DNA of 64,000 nucleotides. It comes from Nonomuraea harbinensis (GTDB lineage Bacteria; Actinomycetota; Actinomycetes; Streptosporangiales; Streptosporangiaceae). The first letter of the stretch is position 1. Every line of letters begins with the position of its first letter. The notes under the pieces are model-generated. The model was not told the origin of the DNA. It worked only from the letters and a program-made list of their open reading frames with translations, and ran no database searches. This document shows positions 29,903 to 38,062 of this stretch, in pieces. The position numbers and the translations under genes are program-made. The stretch covers positions 62,001 through 126,000 of the forward strand of contig NZ_JAHKRN010000016.1 of assembly GCF_019396385.1 (NCBI RefSeq), given 5' to 3'.

Positions 29903-30787
29903 ATGAGCGTCGTGAAAACCGGCATCAGGCGAAGGGTTCGGCTTCTGGGTGAGGCGCTGCGTCCCCCCAAGCCGGCCAAGGCGATGGAGGCGAACAGGCC
30001 CAGGAGCGCCGACTCCCCCCGCCCGCCGAAACGCGTGCAGGTCGTCGACTACAGCGTCCCGATCATGCCTCGCCAGGTGGAGTCGCCCGTCTTCGTGATC
30101 GCCTCGGTCCGCTCCGGCTCCACGCTCCTGCGCAGCCTGCTCAACAGCCACTCCCGCGTCCGCGCCCCGCACGAGCTGCACCTGCGCACGCTCAGGGTGC
30201 AGCCGGCCCCCGGCTTCTCCGAGGAGTCCATGCTGGAGCTCGGCCTGGACCAGGTGGAGCTGGAGCACGTGCTGTGGGACCGCATCCTCCACCTGGAGCT
30301 GCAGCGCAGCGGCAAGGACGTCATCGTCGACAAGACCCCGGGCAACGTCTTCACCTGGGAGCGGCTGAAGTACGCCTGGCCGAAGGCGAAGTTCCTCTTC
30401 CTGCTGCGCCACCCGGAGGGCGTGGTCTCCTCCCTGGAGAACCGCAAGGGCAACACCAGCTCGCGGGAAGCTCTGGAGGCGAACGCCCTGAAGTACTTCA
30501 AGCCCCTGGAGAAGGCCCGCACCACCCTCGACGGCCTGACGCTCCGGTACGAGGAGCTGACCGCCGAGCCTGAGCGGGTCACCCGCGAGGTCTGCGACTA
30601 CCTGGGCGTGCCGTGGGAGCCGGAGATGCTCGACTACGGCAAGCACGACCACGGCAGGTACCTGCCGAACCTGGGCGACCGCAGCGACAACATCAAGTCC
30701 GGCCGGATCCAGCCGGCCCGCACCTTCGGCACCGCCACGCTCTCGCCCCGGCTCGCCAAGTACGCCGGCGCGTGGGGCTACGCCTGA
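29903..30787 (+). CDS. Sulfotransferase family protein
   Basis: A 294-residue cytosolic enzyme using PAPS as sulfate donor. The 5'-phosphosulfate loop VIASVRSGSTLLRSLL is at about residues 66-80, and the 3'-phosphate motif appears in FLFLLRHPEGVVSSLENR. The C-terminal stretch YLGVPWEPEMLDYG and PARTFGTATLSPRLAKYAG resembles sulfotransferases that follow or modify natural products or glycolipids. The acceptor is unknown. It is a single-gene unit with a strong terminator hairpin directly after it. Confidence 0.88.
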   Translation: MSVVKTGIRRRVRLLGEALRPPKPAKAMEANRPRSADSPRPPKRVQVVDYSVPIMPRQVESPVFVIASVRSGSTLLRSLLNSHSRVRAPHELHLRTLRVQPAPGFSEESMLELGLDQVELEHVLWDRILHLELQRSGKDVIVDKTPGNVFTWERLKYAWPKAKFLFLLRHPEGVVSSLENRKGNTSSREALEANALKYFKPLEKARTTLDGLTLRYEELTAEPERVTREVCDYLGVPWEPEMLDYGKHDHGRYLPNLGDRSDNIKSGRIQPARTFGTATLSPRLAKYAGAWGYA

Positions 30788-30803
30788 CGTCACCAGCACG
30801 ACG

Positions 30804-30840
30804 GAAGCCGTGCGTCTCCAGGGAGGAGACGCACGGCTTC
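30804..30840. terminator. Perfect 16-bp hairpin between convergent genes
   Basis: Arms GAAGCCGTGCGTCTCC and GGAGACGCACGGCTTC are exact complements with a 5-base loop. Placed between the sulfotransferase and the convergent regulator, it probably terminates both. It overlaps the regulator's stop codon by two bases. Confidence 0.85.
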
Positions 30841-31414
30841 ACTGCTGCGGGCGCAGCGCCATCCAGAGGACCACGCAGTCTTCCTCGGCCGGATTGCGCC
30901 AGGAGTGGGGCTGCTGGGTGCGGAAGTGGAGCGAGTCGCCGGCGCCCAGCATGTAAGCGGTGTCGGCGACCGTGAACGCCAGCTTGCCCGACATCACGTA
31001 GAGCAGCTCCTCGCCGGGGTGTCCCATCGGCTTGCTGCCGCTGCTCGCGCCGGGGAGGACCGTCGCGACGGCCGCCGCCATCAGGAAGTCGCCGTACGGG
31101 CCGGTGATCCCGGCCAGATCGAGCCCCGCGTGGGAGGTGTAGATCGGGCGCCTGTTGGCGGCCCGGGTGTGGACCGTCGGCAGGTGGTCGTCGTCGTCCT
31201 CGACGAAGTAGGACACGGGGAGCTCGAACGCTCCGGCGATCTTGAGCAGGGTCGTGATGGTGGGGACCATGTCCGACTGCTCGATCTTGTGGATCGTCGC
31301 CGCCGACACATCGGCGCGCTCGGCAAGTGACTGAAGCGAGTAGCCGTTCTGCTTGCGGAGTGACTTGATCTTCGGGCCGATACCGGAGACGACTTCGGCC
31401 ACTCGTGCGATCAC
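30839..31414 (-). CDS. XRE-cupin transcriptional regulator
   Basis: A 191-residue regulator with an N-terminal helix-turn-helix (residues about 12-66: YSLQSLAERADVSAATIHKIE) and a C-terminal cupin (about 110-185: HPGEELLYVMSGKLAFTV, GDSLHFRTQQPHSWRN). Regulators of this design bind small metabolites in the cupin and control neighbouring catabolic genes. It is divergent from the flavoprotein gene that opens the CoM/Nit1C island, and two inverted repeats lie between them, so it is the best candidate local regulator. Local autoregulation is an inference. Confidence 0.9.
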   Translation of the reverse strand: MIARVAEVVSGIGPKIKSLRKQNGYSLQSLAERADVSAATIHKIEQSDMVPTITTLLKIAGAFELPVSYFVEDDDDHLPTVHTRAANRRPIYTSHAGLDLAGITGPYGDFLMAAAVATVLPGASSGSKPMGHPGEELLYVMSGKLAFTVADTAYMLGAGDSLHFRTQQPHSWRNPAEEDCVVLWMALRPQQ

Positions 31415-31472
31415 GCAGACCCTCCGCCAAACTCACGCGTTTCTCGGGTTCTCAACCAGTCCTTGTACACAC

Positions 31473-31500
31473 CTTGACGGTACCTCAGAGCTACGTCAAG
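31473..31500. promoter_or_regulatory. Inverted repeat CTTGACG-N14-CGTCAAG
   Basis: Seven-base arms separated by 14 bases, in the divergent promoter of the XRE-cupin regulator and the flavoprotein. Each arm also contains a TTGACG that could serve as a -35 element on its own strand. Confidence 0.45.
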
Positions 31501-31516
31501 TATGGTGAATAGAAAT

Positions 31517-31530
31517 TTGAGCATGCTCAA
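31517..31530. promoter_or_regulatory. Perfect palindrome TTGAGCATGCTCAA
   Basis: A 14-base perfect palindrome 32 bases before the flavoprotein start, in the same divergent region. It is probably an operator, perhaps for the XRE-cupin regulator. Confidence 0.5.
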
Positions 31531-31562
31531 TGCGGTGAGTTCCGATGGGAGACGAGCGGGAG

Positions 31563-32900
31563 ATGACCAGGCGAATCGTTGTTGTAGGCGGTGGAGCCGC
31601 TGGGATGGGTGCCGCGGGTGCCGCCAAGGGCACGGACCCGAGCGCGGAGGTCATCGTCTTCACCGGATACGAGGACGCCGCGTACAGCCCCTGCGGGATT
31701 CCCTACGTCCACGGCCGCGAGATCGCGAGCTTCGAGTCGCTGTTCATGGCGACCAAGCAGCAGTACGTCGACCAGGGCATCGACATCCGCTACGAGACGA
31801 CCGTCGCGAGCATCGACGTCAAGGCCAAGACGGTGACCACGACCGACGGGACCGTCGAACGCTACGACTCGCTCGTGCTCGCCACCGGCTTCGACTACGC
31901 CGACCCTGATGTGCCCAACAGCGACCTGGGCGGCATCTACTACGTCAAGAACATCCGCCAGGCGATGGAGTGGGACAAGGTCCTCGACACGGTGAAGACC
32001 GCGGTCGTCGACGAGGCGACGCCGCTGGGGGCCGAGATGGTCACCGCGCTCGCCCACCGCGGCATCGAGACCCACCTGGTCGACCCCGCCCCCTGGGCCA
32101 TGTCATCCGCGACCGACCCGGACATCATGGAGCCGGTCCAGGAGTCCTGGATCGAGATGGGGGCCAAGCTCCACTTCAACACCAAGGTCACCGGCTTCGT
32201 CGGCGACGGCGGCAAGCTGCGCGAGGTCACCACGTCGCAGGGCGGCATCCAGGCGGACCTGGTGGTCGTCGCCACGAAAAAGGTCCCCAACGTCGAGCTC
32301 GCCACCGCCGCGGGTCTCAAGACCGGCATGAGCGGCGGCCTCATCGTCGACGGCCGGATGCGCACCTCGGTGAGCGGGGTGTACGCGGCCGGCGACTGCA
32401 CCGAGATCCCGCACGGCGTCTCCAACGTGCCGATCCAGGGGCTCTCCGGCAGTCACGCCTACGCGCAGGGCAAGGTCGCAGGGGTGAACGCGGCAGGCGG
32501 CACCCGCGAGTACCAGGCCGTCTACGTGCCCTGGGGCATGGTGGCCGGCAAGTGGATGATCGGCGGGGTCTCCTTCAGCGAGACGCTGGCGACCGCCCTC
32601 GGCGTCCCCTTCGTCGTGGGCAACGCGCAGGGCATCTCCCGGGCGCGCTACTACCCCGACGTGAAGCCGGTCAAGGTCAAGCTCCTGGCCGAGCCCGAGC
32701 ATCTGCGGCTCATCGGAGCCCAGCTCGTCGGCGGCGAGGGCATCAAGGAACGCGCCGACTTCCTGGCCATGGCCGTGCGCACCGGGATCACGATCAACGA
32801 CCTGGCGACGATGGAGAACGTCTACAGCCCGCCGATCGGCGCGCTCAACGAGCCCATCTCGCTCGCGGCGCAGAACGCCCTGTCGAAGCTGGGGAAGTGA
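31563..32900 (+). CDS. CoA-disulfide-reductase-like FAD oxidoreductase with altered NAD(P)H motif
   Basis: A 445-residue flavoprotein of the two-domain pyridine nucleotide-disulfide family. The FAD motif VVVGGGAAGMGAA is at the N-terminus. A single redox cysteine, C44 in AYSPCGIPYV, is placed as in CoA-disulfide reductase, NADH oxidase and polysulfide reductases. The second FAD motif is GVYAAGDCTEI, and a C-terminal dimerisation domain is present. The NAD(P)H loop, usually V-I-G-G-G-x-x-G-x-E, reads VVDEATPLGAE, losing three glycines (DNA about 32001-32035). ATG 31563 follows CGGGAG. It leads the plus-strand unit with the 84-residue gene, MSMEG_0572 protein and amidohydrolase. It may reduce a mixed disulfide or polysulfide of coenzyme M. 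Confidence 0.85.
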   Translation: MTRRIVVVGGGAAGMGAAGAAKGTDPSAEVIVFTGYEDAAYSPCGIPYVHGREIASFESLFMATKQQYVDQGIDIRYETTVASIDVKAKTVTTTDGTVERYDSLVLATGFDYADPDVPNSDLGGIYYVKNIRQAMEWDKVLDTVKTAVVDEATPLGAEMVTALAHRGIETHLVDPAPWAMSSATDPDIMEPVQESWIEMGAKLHFNTKVTGFVGDGGKLREVTTSQGGIQADLVVVATKKVPNVELATAAGLKTGMSGGLIVDGRMRTSVSGVYAAGDCTEIPHGVSNVPIQGLSGSHAYAQGKVAGVNAAGGTREYQAVYVPWGMVAGKWMIGGVSFSETLATALGVPFVVGNAQGISRARYYPDVKPVKVKLLAEPEHLRLIGAQLVGGEGIKERADFLAMAVRTGITINDLATMENVYSPPIGALNEPISLAAQNALSKLGK

Positions 32901-32901
32901 G

Positions 32902-33156
32902 ATGGGGCTGACTCGCTGGGTACGCCAGACGTCCGAGCACTACCTGATGATCGACGCGCAGGACAAGGTGGCCGCCCGTCTCGGCGCCACCCGTCCTCTG
33001 CCGCCCCGCGGCGTCGAGATCTTCTGGCGCCGGATCTACGTCCCGGTCTTCCACCGGCTGCCCCTGAAGCTGCGCAACGCGGTCATCGCGCGCATGCCGG
33101 GGAGCCACCAGAAGCAGTGGAAGCAGCAACCGCCGCGAAAGGGACCCGCGGTCTGA
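32902..33156 (+). CDS. Unknown 84-residue basic protein
   Basis: Begins ATGGGGCTGACTCGC immediately after the flavoprotein stop, with the ribosome site inside that gene's end (GGGGAAGTGAG). The product is basic with aromatic-rich helices (EIFWRRIYVPVFHRLPLKLR) and a Lys/Gln/Pro tail (QKQWKQQPPRKGPAV). There is no transmembrane helix and no recognised family. Close spacing means it is translated with the flavoprotein, and it may be a small partner subunit or membrane-surface adaptor. Confidence 0.75.
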   Translation: MGLTRWVRQTSEHYLMIDAQDKVAARLGATRPLPPRGVEIFWRRIYVPVFHRLPLKLRNAVIARMPGSHQKQWKQQPPRKGPAV

Positions 33157-33198
33157 CAGCCGACAAACCATAGAGCGAGTAATTCACGAAGGAGTGAC

Positions 33199-33690
33199 AT
33201 GTCCACCAAGACGGTAACCGTCGCGACTCCCGCCGAAGGCGACGTTCTCTGGGACACAAGCGAGAAGGTCTTCGAAGACATCCGGGCCGAAGAGGGTCAG
33301 AAGGCCACGGTCTTCATCCACTCGGTCCCCTTCGAAGGGTCCGTCTCCCTCGTCAACCTGATGACGTCCACGCGCCTGCAGCGCAAGGGGTTCAAGCTGA
33401 CCGTCGTCCTCTACGGCCCCGCCGTGCTGCTCGGCGCCGCCGGTCGCGGCTACCCCGCGGTCGGCAAGGAGGGGTTCCCGGGGAACCTGGCGGTCAACAG
33501 GCAGCTCCAGACTCTCCTGGACGAGGGCGCCACGATCTACGCCTGCCGCTTCGCCATGGGCGCTCTGTACGGCATGCGGGAGGACGACCTGATCCCGGGG
33601 ATCAAGGCGTTCAACCCGCTCGACGTCCTGGACTCCGCCCTGACGGCATGGCGGGAGGGCCACTTCCAGCTCAACACTTGGACCATGTGA
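33199..33690 (+). CDS. MSMEG_0572/Sll0783 family nitrogen starvation response protein
   Basis: A 163-residue DsrE-like protein. The stretches VFIHSVPFEGSVSLVNLM, LQRKGFKLTVVLYGPAVLLG, YACRFAMGALYG and the ending FNPLDVLDSALTAWREG ... WTM match the family that includes Synechocystis Sll0783 and MSMEG_0572. This family marks the Nit1C gene cluster. Loss of Sll0783 impairs polyhydroxybutyrate storage under nitrogen starvation, and Nit1C has been linked to cyanide assimilation in pseudomonads (both from memory). GAAGGAG precedes the ATG. The stop overlaps the start of the amidohydrolase, in the position where the cluster's nitrilase normally sits. Confidence 0.9.
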   Translation: MSTKTVTVATPAEGDVLWDTSEKVFEDIRAEEGQKATVFIHSVPFEGSVSLVNLMTSTRLQRKGFKLTVVLYGPAVLLGAAGRGYPAVGKEGFPGNLAVNRQLQTLLDEGATIYACRFAMGALYGMREDDLIPGIKAFNPLDVLDSALTAWREGHFQLNTWTM

Positions 33691-34523
33691 TGACGAAAGC
33701 ACCATCGCGGCACTCTGACGCCCACCGGCACATCGGAGTTCTGCCCGCCTTCCCGTTCTACGGCGGACCGCCCGTCAACCCGGACGTGAAGGCCCGCGCC
33801 ACCGTCGACGAACTGCTCGCCGACCTGGACGCGGAGGGCACCGAGCGGGCGCTGGTGATCCCGAACTACGGGGTCCCCGATCCCAAGCACTCGTTCGAGC
33901 TCAACGAGCTCGTCGTCGAGGCGGCGGCGAGGGACGACCGGCTCCGCGCCGCGGTGTGGGCGTCTCCGCGACCGCAGGACGCCGAGCTCACCGAGAAGGC
34001 GCTGACGCTCGTCGGCGAGACCGGGGTGAAGGCTCTCAAGATCAGCTTCCTGCTCGGCGGGTCCGTCGAGGACGCCGAATGCCAGGTCCAGCTGGACAAG
34101 ATCTTCGCCGCCGCCAAGGCCAACAACCTCGTCGTCCACGTGCACACCTCGCCGGGTGCGCAGTCGGACATCGACAAGGTCGGCCAGCTGGTGGACCGGT
34201 ACGCCGACGAGACGCCGGTCCACCTGGTCCACTTCGGTGGCGGGGTGAGCGGCCACATCAAGCTCATCGGCACGAGGTTCTTCGACTGGATCGAGGCCGG
34301 CAAGAAGGTCTACACCGACCTCACCTGGTCCGTCGGGTTCGCTCCGTACTGGCTCGCGCAGGAGATCGAGCGGCGCGGGATCGGCGGCGACCGCGTGCTG
34401 TTCGCCTCCGACCTGCCGTGGGGCGACTTCGCGGGTGAGTACCACCGCATGATCGAAGCCGTCGGCGACGGTGAGCTGGCGGACCTCGTCTTCAACGAGA
34501 ACTTCGACCGCCTGTACAGCTGA
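33690..34523 (+). CDS. Amidohydrolase-2 family metal-dependent hydrolase
   Basis: A 277-residue TIM-barrel hydrolase. The metal motif SDAHRHIG opens the protein, VVHVHTSP and VHLVHFGGG supply further histidines, and FASDLPWGDF carries the late aspartate. Members include decarboxylases and hydrolases acting on C-N or C-C bonds. The ATG at 33690 shares its first base with the stop of the MSMEG_0572-type gene (TGATG), so the two are translationally coupled. No nitrilase is present, so this enzyme may take its place as the hydrolytic step; that is an inference. A strong hairpin follows at 34535-34569. Confidence 0.87.
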   Translation: MTKAPSRHSDAHRHIGVLPAFPFYGGPPVNPDVKARATVDELLADLDAEGTERALVIPNYGVPDPKHSFELNELVVEAAARDDRLRAAVWASPRPQDAELTEKALTLVGETGVKALKISFLLGGSVEDAECQVQLDKIFAAAKANNLVVHVHTSPGAQSDIDKVGQLVDRYADETPVHLVHFGGGVSGHIKLIGTRFFDWIEAGKKVYTDLTWSVGFAPYWLAQEIERRGIGGDRVLFASDLPWGDFAGEYHRMIEAVGDGELADLVFNENFDRLYS

Positions 34524-34534
34524 CTCACAGAGGG

Positions 34535-34569
34535 CCGCGGGTCCCGGGGCGCCGCCCCGGGGCCCGCGG
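34535..34569 (+). terminator. 16-bp GC-rich terminator hairpin
   Basis: Arms 34535-34550 and 34554-34569 pair fully except for one G-T pair, with a 3-base loop, followed by TCTCTCATCT. It ends the flavoprotein-to-amidohydrolase operon. Confidence 0.7.
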
Positions 34570-34603
34570 TCTCTCATCTATGCGCTGCACCAAGGGAGCA
34601 GAT

Positions 34604-35017
34604 TTGGCAAGATCCGGAGAATCGCAAGAAGTCATCGCGAAGTGGGAGGGCGACTGGCGGGCGACCGTCACGGCCGGGGCGTTCTCGTTCCCGGTGGACG
34701 AGCCCCCGGAGGCCGGCGGCACCGACACCGGCCCGATGCCGACCGACTACTTCCTCGGGTCGCTCGCGTCCTGTTACGCGCTGGCGCTGGCGTGGTCGGC
34801 GCGCAAACGCGGCATCGAACTGCCCGACCTCCAGGTGTCGGCGGTCGGCGAGTACGACGGCCCGCGCTTCAAGGAGATCAGGCTGACCGTGAACACCAGC
34901 CTGCCGATCGAGGAGCTGGAACCGCTGCTCGCCCCGGCCTCCCGGGTCTGCTACGTCTCCAACACGCTCGCCCACGTCCCCAAGATCGACGTACGGCAGG
35001 CCGACATCTGCGCCTGA
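34604..35017 (+). CDS. OsmC-family peroxiredoxin-like protein
   Basis: A 137-residue OsmC/Ohr-type protein. The two conserved cysteines appear in SLASCYALALAWSARKRG and SRVCYVSNTL. They reduce organic hydroperoxides with a thiol donor in the family. The best start is TTG 34604, because AAGGGAG lies five to six bases before it; the upstream ATG at 34580 has no such site. It sits between a terminator hairpin and a second hairpin, so it is probably a single-gene unit. In this island it could protect, or use, a low-molecular thiol such as coenzyme M; that is inference. Confidence 0.85.
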   Translation: MARSGESQEVIAKWEGDWRATVTAGAFSFPVDEPPEAGGTDTGPMPTDYFLGSLASCYALALAWSARKRGIELPDLQVSAVGEYDGPRFKEIRLTVNTSLPIEELEPLLAPASRVCYVSNTLAHVPKIDVRQADICA

Positions 35018-35052
35018 GGCGAGGCGCGCCCCCGCGCGGAGCACGCCTCGCC
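35018..35052. terminator. Hairpin between convergent OsmC and DUF1116 genes
   Basis: Nine-base arms GGCGAGGCG and CGCCTCGCC are separated by 17 bases, starting one base after the OsmC stop and ending seven bases before the stop of the opposite operon. It is probably bidirectional. Confidence 0.6.
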
Positions 35053-35058
35053 TCCGGG

Positions 35059-36492
35059 TCAGCTCCCCAGCTTCGCGTCCAGCGCCATCATCGTGTCGAC
35101 GAACGCCTGGACCGGCGCCGTGGCCACACCGGCGCCGACCTGGCCGCTGCCGTCGGCGTTGTGCAGGATCCCCGTCGTCACCTGCGGGGTGATGCCGAGC
35201 TCGACGACCTTGCGCACGTCGACGCCCACCGGTGAGCCCTTCATCCCCCACACCGGGATCATGAAGCGGCTGGAGTTGCCCACGCACACCTGGTCGAGCT
35301 GCGTGGTCAGCTCGGCGGCGGCGGCCATGGTCCCCCCGACGATCTGGGCCACCGCCGGCGAACCGGCCGCGGCCGCGCCGCCGAGGCCCACGAGCTCCAG
35401 CACCGAGCTGTCCCCGATGTCCGGGGCGGCGTCCGCCTCACTCCGCCCCGGGTGGTAGAGCGCGCGCTCCACCATCGGCGCGGGCGCGAGGTGCCAGTCG
35501 GAGGACGGCCCGGCCAGCCAGGCGGCGAAGTCGGTCCCGTTGCGTGCCATGCCGGTCACGACCGAGCTGTTCTCGACCTCGGCGGCCCAGGCGGTCAGCG
35601 CCCGGGCGGCGGCCATGGCCAGCGTGAGGAACAGCAGGTGGTTGCCCGAGAGGAACGTCGCCGCCTCCGTCCGGCGGGGGTGGTCGCCCGACACCAGCGC
35701 GGGCAGCAGGTTGCGCAGCAGCAGGTTGGTCGCGGCCTGCGTGCGGACGTGCACGTCGTCGCCCATGGCGACCGCCTGCGCCGCCAGCGACATCACGTCG
35801 ACCGGCCCGGCCTCGGCCAGGGCGGCGGCCAGCACCGGGCCGACCACCTCGCGCAGCAGCACCAGACGGTCGATCGCGCCGGGGGTGTCGCGGCCGAACC
35901 ACGCCACGTCGCCGGGCCCCTGGCCGATCGGCGCGTAGGTGGTGACGCCGGCGTCGGCGAGCTCGACGGCCCACACGGGCGTGCCCGGCCCCATCGCCGT
36001 CGCCATCGGCACGACCACGCCGTGCGCGTTGGCCGGCTCCAGCCGTACGGAACAGTCAAGGAGCAGGGCGTCGGCCTCCTCGGGGTCGCGCGCCCACCCC
36101 TCGGCGCAGACCGCGGCGCGCATCGAGCGGCGCAACGGGTCGACCGTGTCCTCGATCGCGATGCGCGGCCCGCAGTGCAGGAGCACCCGGCCCTCGGCCA
36201 GGATCGGGATCACCTCGCCGGCGGTCCGCACGCCGACCAGCTGCGGCGCGCCCCGGTCCAGCCGCCGGAAGACCTCCTTGTTGGCGGCGTCGATCGTCGC
36301 CGCGTGCCGGCCGTAGAGGCGGCGAAGAGCCGCGACCACCTCGGCGTCACCGCCACCGGGAATCCGCCAGTCGACCTGGACCACCGGGCGCTTCTGCTCG
36401 GCGATCGCCTCGGCGAACAGCGGCAGGCCGATGTTGACGACGTTCACCTCCCCGGGAAGGCGCACCGGGGTGGCGGTATCAGTGGCGTTCAT
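35059..36492 (-). CDS. DUF1116 protein (YlbE/AllG-like)
   Basis: A 477-residue protein matching DUF1116. The N-terminal PVVQVDWRIPGGGD and AANKEVFRRL, the central GDDVHVRTQAATNLLLR, and the final GLGGAAAAGSPAVAQIVGG and ITPQVTTGILH are family hallmarks. In enterobacteria the homolog YlbE/AllG works with FdrA/AllF and YlbF/AllH as oxamate carbamoyltransferase, feeding carbamoyl phosphate to a carbamate kinase. Here it is the last gene of the six-gene CoM operon: its ATG (ribosome site AAGGGAGA) overlaps the preceding lyase gene by 14 bases. FdrA and carbamate kinase lie 10 kb away in the same island, and no DUF2877 (YlbF) gene is visible. Confidence 0.88.
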   Translation of the reverse strand: MNATDTATPVRLPGEVNVVNIGLPLFAEAIAEQKRPVVQVDWRIPGGGDAEVVAALRRLYGRHAATIDAANKEVFRRLDRGAPQLVGVRTAGEVIPILAEGRVLLHCGPRIAIEDTVDPLRRSMRAAVCAEGWARDPEEADALLLDCSVRLEPANAHGVVVPMATAMGPGTPVWAVELADAGVTTYAPIGQGPGDVAWFGRDTPGAIDRLVLLREVVGPVLAAALAEAGPVDVMSLAAQAVAMGDDVHVRTQAATNLLLRNLLPALVSGDHPRRTEAATFLSGNHLLFLTLAMAAARALTAWAAEVENSSVVTGMARNGTDFAAWLAGPSSDWHLAPAPMVERALYHPGRSEADAAPDIGDSSVLELVGLGGAAAAGSPAVAQIVGGTMAAAAELTTQLDQVCVGNSSRFMIPVWGMKGSPVGVDVRKVVELGITPQVTTGILHNADGSGQVGAGVATAPVQAFVDTMMALDAKLGS

Positions 36493-38062
36493 CGGTTTCT
36501 CCCTTGATGTCGTTCCCCTCGGCGGGGTCCCCCTTGATGAAGTTCTCCGCGAGCGCGACCAGCGCGGCCTCGGAGTGCTCGAACGAGGCGCGCGCGGTCC
36601 GCGCGCGGCCCAGCAACGCGGTCGCCTCCGCGAGGCAGTCGGCGGCCATCGCCTCGACCACGGGCGGGGCCGCTCCGCCGGCCAGCGTCCGCGTCTCCAC
36701 GATGTGCCGGGGGTCGAGGATCTCGGTGAGGTCCCGGCCCTCCAGCCCGAGGGAGATCCCGGCGTACTGCTGGGCGGCGGACTCCAGCCGGGCCGCGTCG
36801 AGGTCGATGCCGCGCAGCCCTTCCCTGCTCGCCTCCCGCACGGCGATCCCGACCACCTGGTAGGCGGTCCGGTAGTCCACCCGGCAGGTCTGCATGACGA
36901 ACTCCGCCAGGTCGGTCGCCTGGCTGAAGCCCGACTCCAGGGCCTCCCACATCCGGTCGGCGTTCACCGTCATGCTGCGGATGACCCCGCTGGTCAGCCT
37001 CGTCGTACGCAGCGCCAGGTCCAGCGCGCGGGGGATCTCGCCGTACGCGTAGATCAGGTTGTCGCTGCGGGCCGACGGGCTCTTGCTGACGGCGAGGAAC
37101 CCGGTGAGCCGGCCGATCAGGGTGCCGGAGGCGCCGCGGATGATCGAGAGGGCGTACGGGTTGCGCTTCTGCGGCATGAGCACGCTGGAACGGCTGAACC
37201 CGTCGGCGATGGTGATGTAGTCGAATTCGTTGCTGGCCCAGATCTCCAGGTCCTCGGCCAGCTTGCTCTGCGTGGTCAGCAGGCTGGACGCGTGCGACAG
37301 CGCCGCGATGAGCCCGTCGATCTGCCACATGGCGTCGCGCGTGTGCTGGATGAACCCCTCGAAGCCGAGCAGTTCGGCGACCCTGCCCCGGTCGGCCAGC
37401 AGCCGGCTCCCGTTGACGCAGCCCGCCCCGCCCGGGCTGGTGTTGACCCAGGCCAGGGCGTCCATGAGCCGCTCGGCGTCACGCAGGACCGGGTAGGCGA
37501 AGCTGACCAGGTAGTGGCCGAACGTGGAGGGCTGCGCGTGCTGCAGGTAGGTCTGGTCGGGCAGCCACGTCGTGCTGTTGCCCGCCGCGACCTTCGCGAT
37601 GGCCTGCGCCAGCTCCGCCGCCGCCTCGATCAGGTCCTCCAGGACGCTCCGCACGTGCAGCCGCAGGGCGATGCGCACCGCCTCGCGCCGCGGCCGGCCG
37701 GCGTGCAGCCACCCGGCGTCGTCACCGATCTGGGCGGTGAAGTACCGCTCCCGCGAGTTGTACGGCTCGCCGAACGCCGGGTCGTAGGGGAAGTCCTCGG
37801 CCGGGGTGCGCACGGCCCGGAGCAGCACCCGCATGAGCTGCTCGGCGGCGCTGTAGGGGACCACCCCGCGTTCGTGCAGATCGACGAGGTGCGCGAGGTC
37901 GGCGAGGTTGAGGCCCGCGTGCAGCAGCGGCGAGTCGGCGTTCTCCAGCGCGAACCCGCTGTCGATCAGCTCCTGGGCCGGGCCTTCCACCGGTGGGCCC
38001 AGGCGGTCGAGCCCGCCCCGGTGGTGCGCCGAGGGTGCGGACGGCAGTCCGTCGTCGATCAT
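36479..38062 (-). CDS. Argininosuccinate-lyase-like member of the aspartase/fumarase superfamily
   Basis: A 527-residue lyase-fold protein. The superfamily signature loop reads SSVLMPQKRNPYALSI, with the mobile serine loop intact. Other conserved regions are LQHAQPSTFGHYLVS and SPGGAGCVNGSRLLADR. ATG 38062 has GGGAGG upstream and overlaps the PLP gene's stop by four bases (ATGA). In Xanthobacter two superfamily members (XcbC1, XcbD1) act in coenzyme M synthesis. With ComA and a PLP enzyme in the same operon, this gene is the likely XcbD1-type partner. Genuine arginine synthesis is unlikely, since argG and other arg genes are absent. Confidence 0.82.
   Translation of the reverse strand: MIDDGLPSAPSAHHRGGLDRLGPPVEGPAQELIDSGFALENADSPLLHAGLNLADLAHLVDLHERGVVPYSAAEQLMRVLLRAVRTPAEDFPYDPAFGEPYNSRERYFTAQIGDDAGWLHAGRPRREAVRIALRLHVRSVLEDLIEAAAELAQAIAKVAAGNSTTWLPDQTYLQHAQPSTFGHYLVSFAYPVLRDAERLMDALAWVNTSPGGAGCVNGSRLLADRGRVAELLGFEGFIQHTRDAMWQIDGLIAALSHASSLLTTQSKLAEDLEIWASNEFDYITIADGFSRSSVLMPQKRNPYALSIIRGASGTLIGRLTGFLAVSKSPSARSDNLIYAYGEIPRALDLALRTTRLTSGVIRSMTVNADRMWEALESGFSQATDLAEFVMQTCRVDYRTAYQVVGIAVREASREGLRGIDLDAARLESAAQQYAGISLGLEGRDLTEILDPRHIVETRTLAGGAAPPVVEAMAADCLAEATALLGRARTARASFEHSEAALVALAENFIKGDPAEGNDIKGETDERH

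Noticed and set aside
31563..32900. The flavoprotein as MSMEG_0569, the usual Nit1C oxidoreductase
   Set aside because: Its single-cysteine CoA-disulfide-reductase layout differs from the monooxygenase-like MSMEG_0569 family.
36479..38062. Genuine argininosuccinate lyase of arginine synthesis
   Set aside because: No argG or other arginine genes are near, and it is locked in an operon with comA and a PLP enzyme. A specialised superfamily member is more likely.
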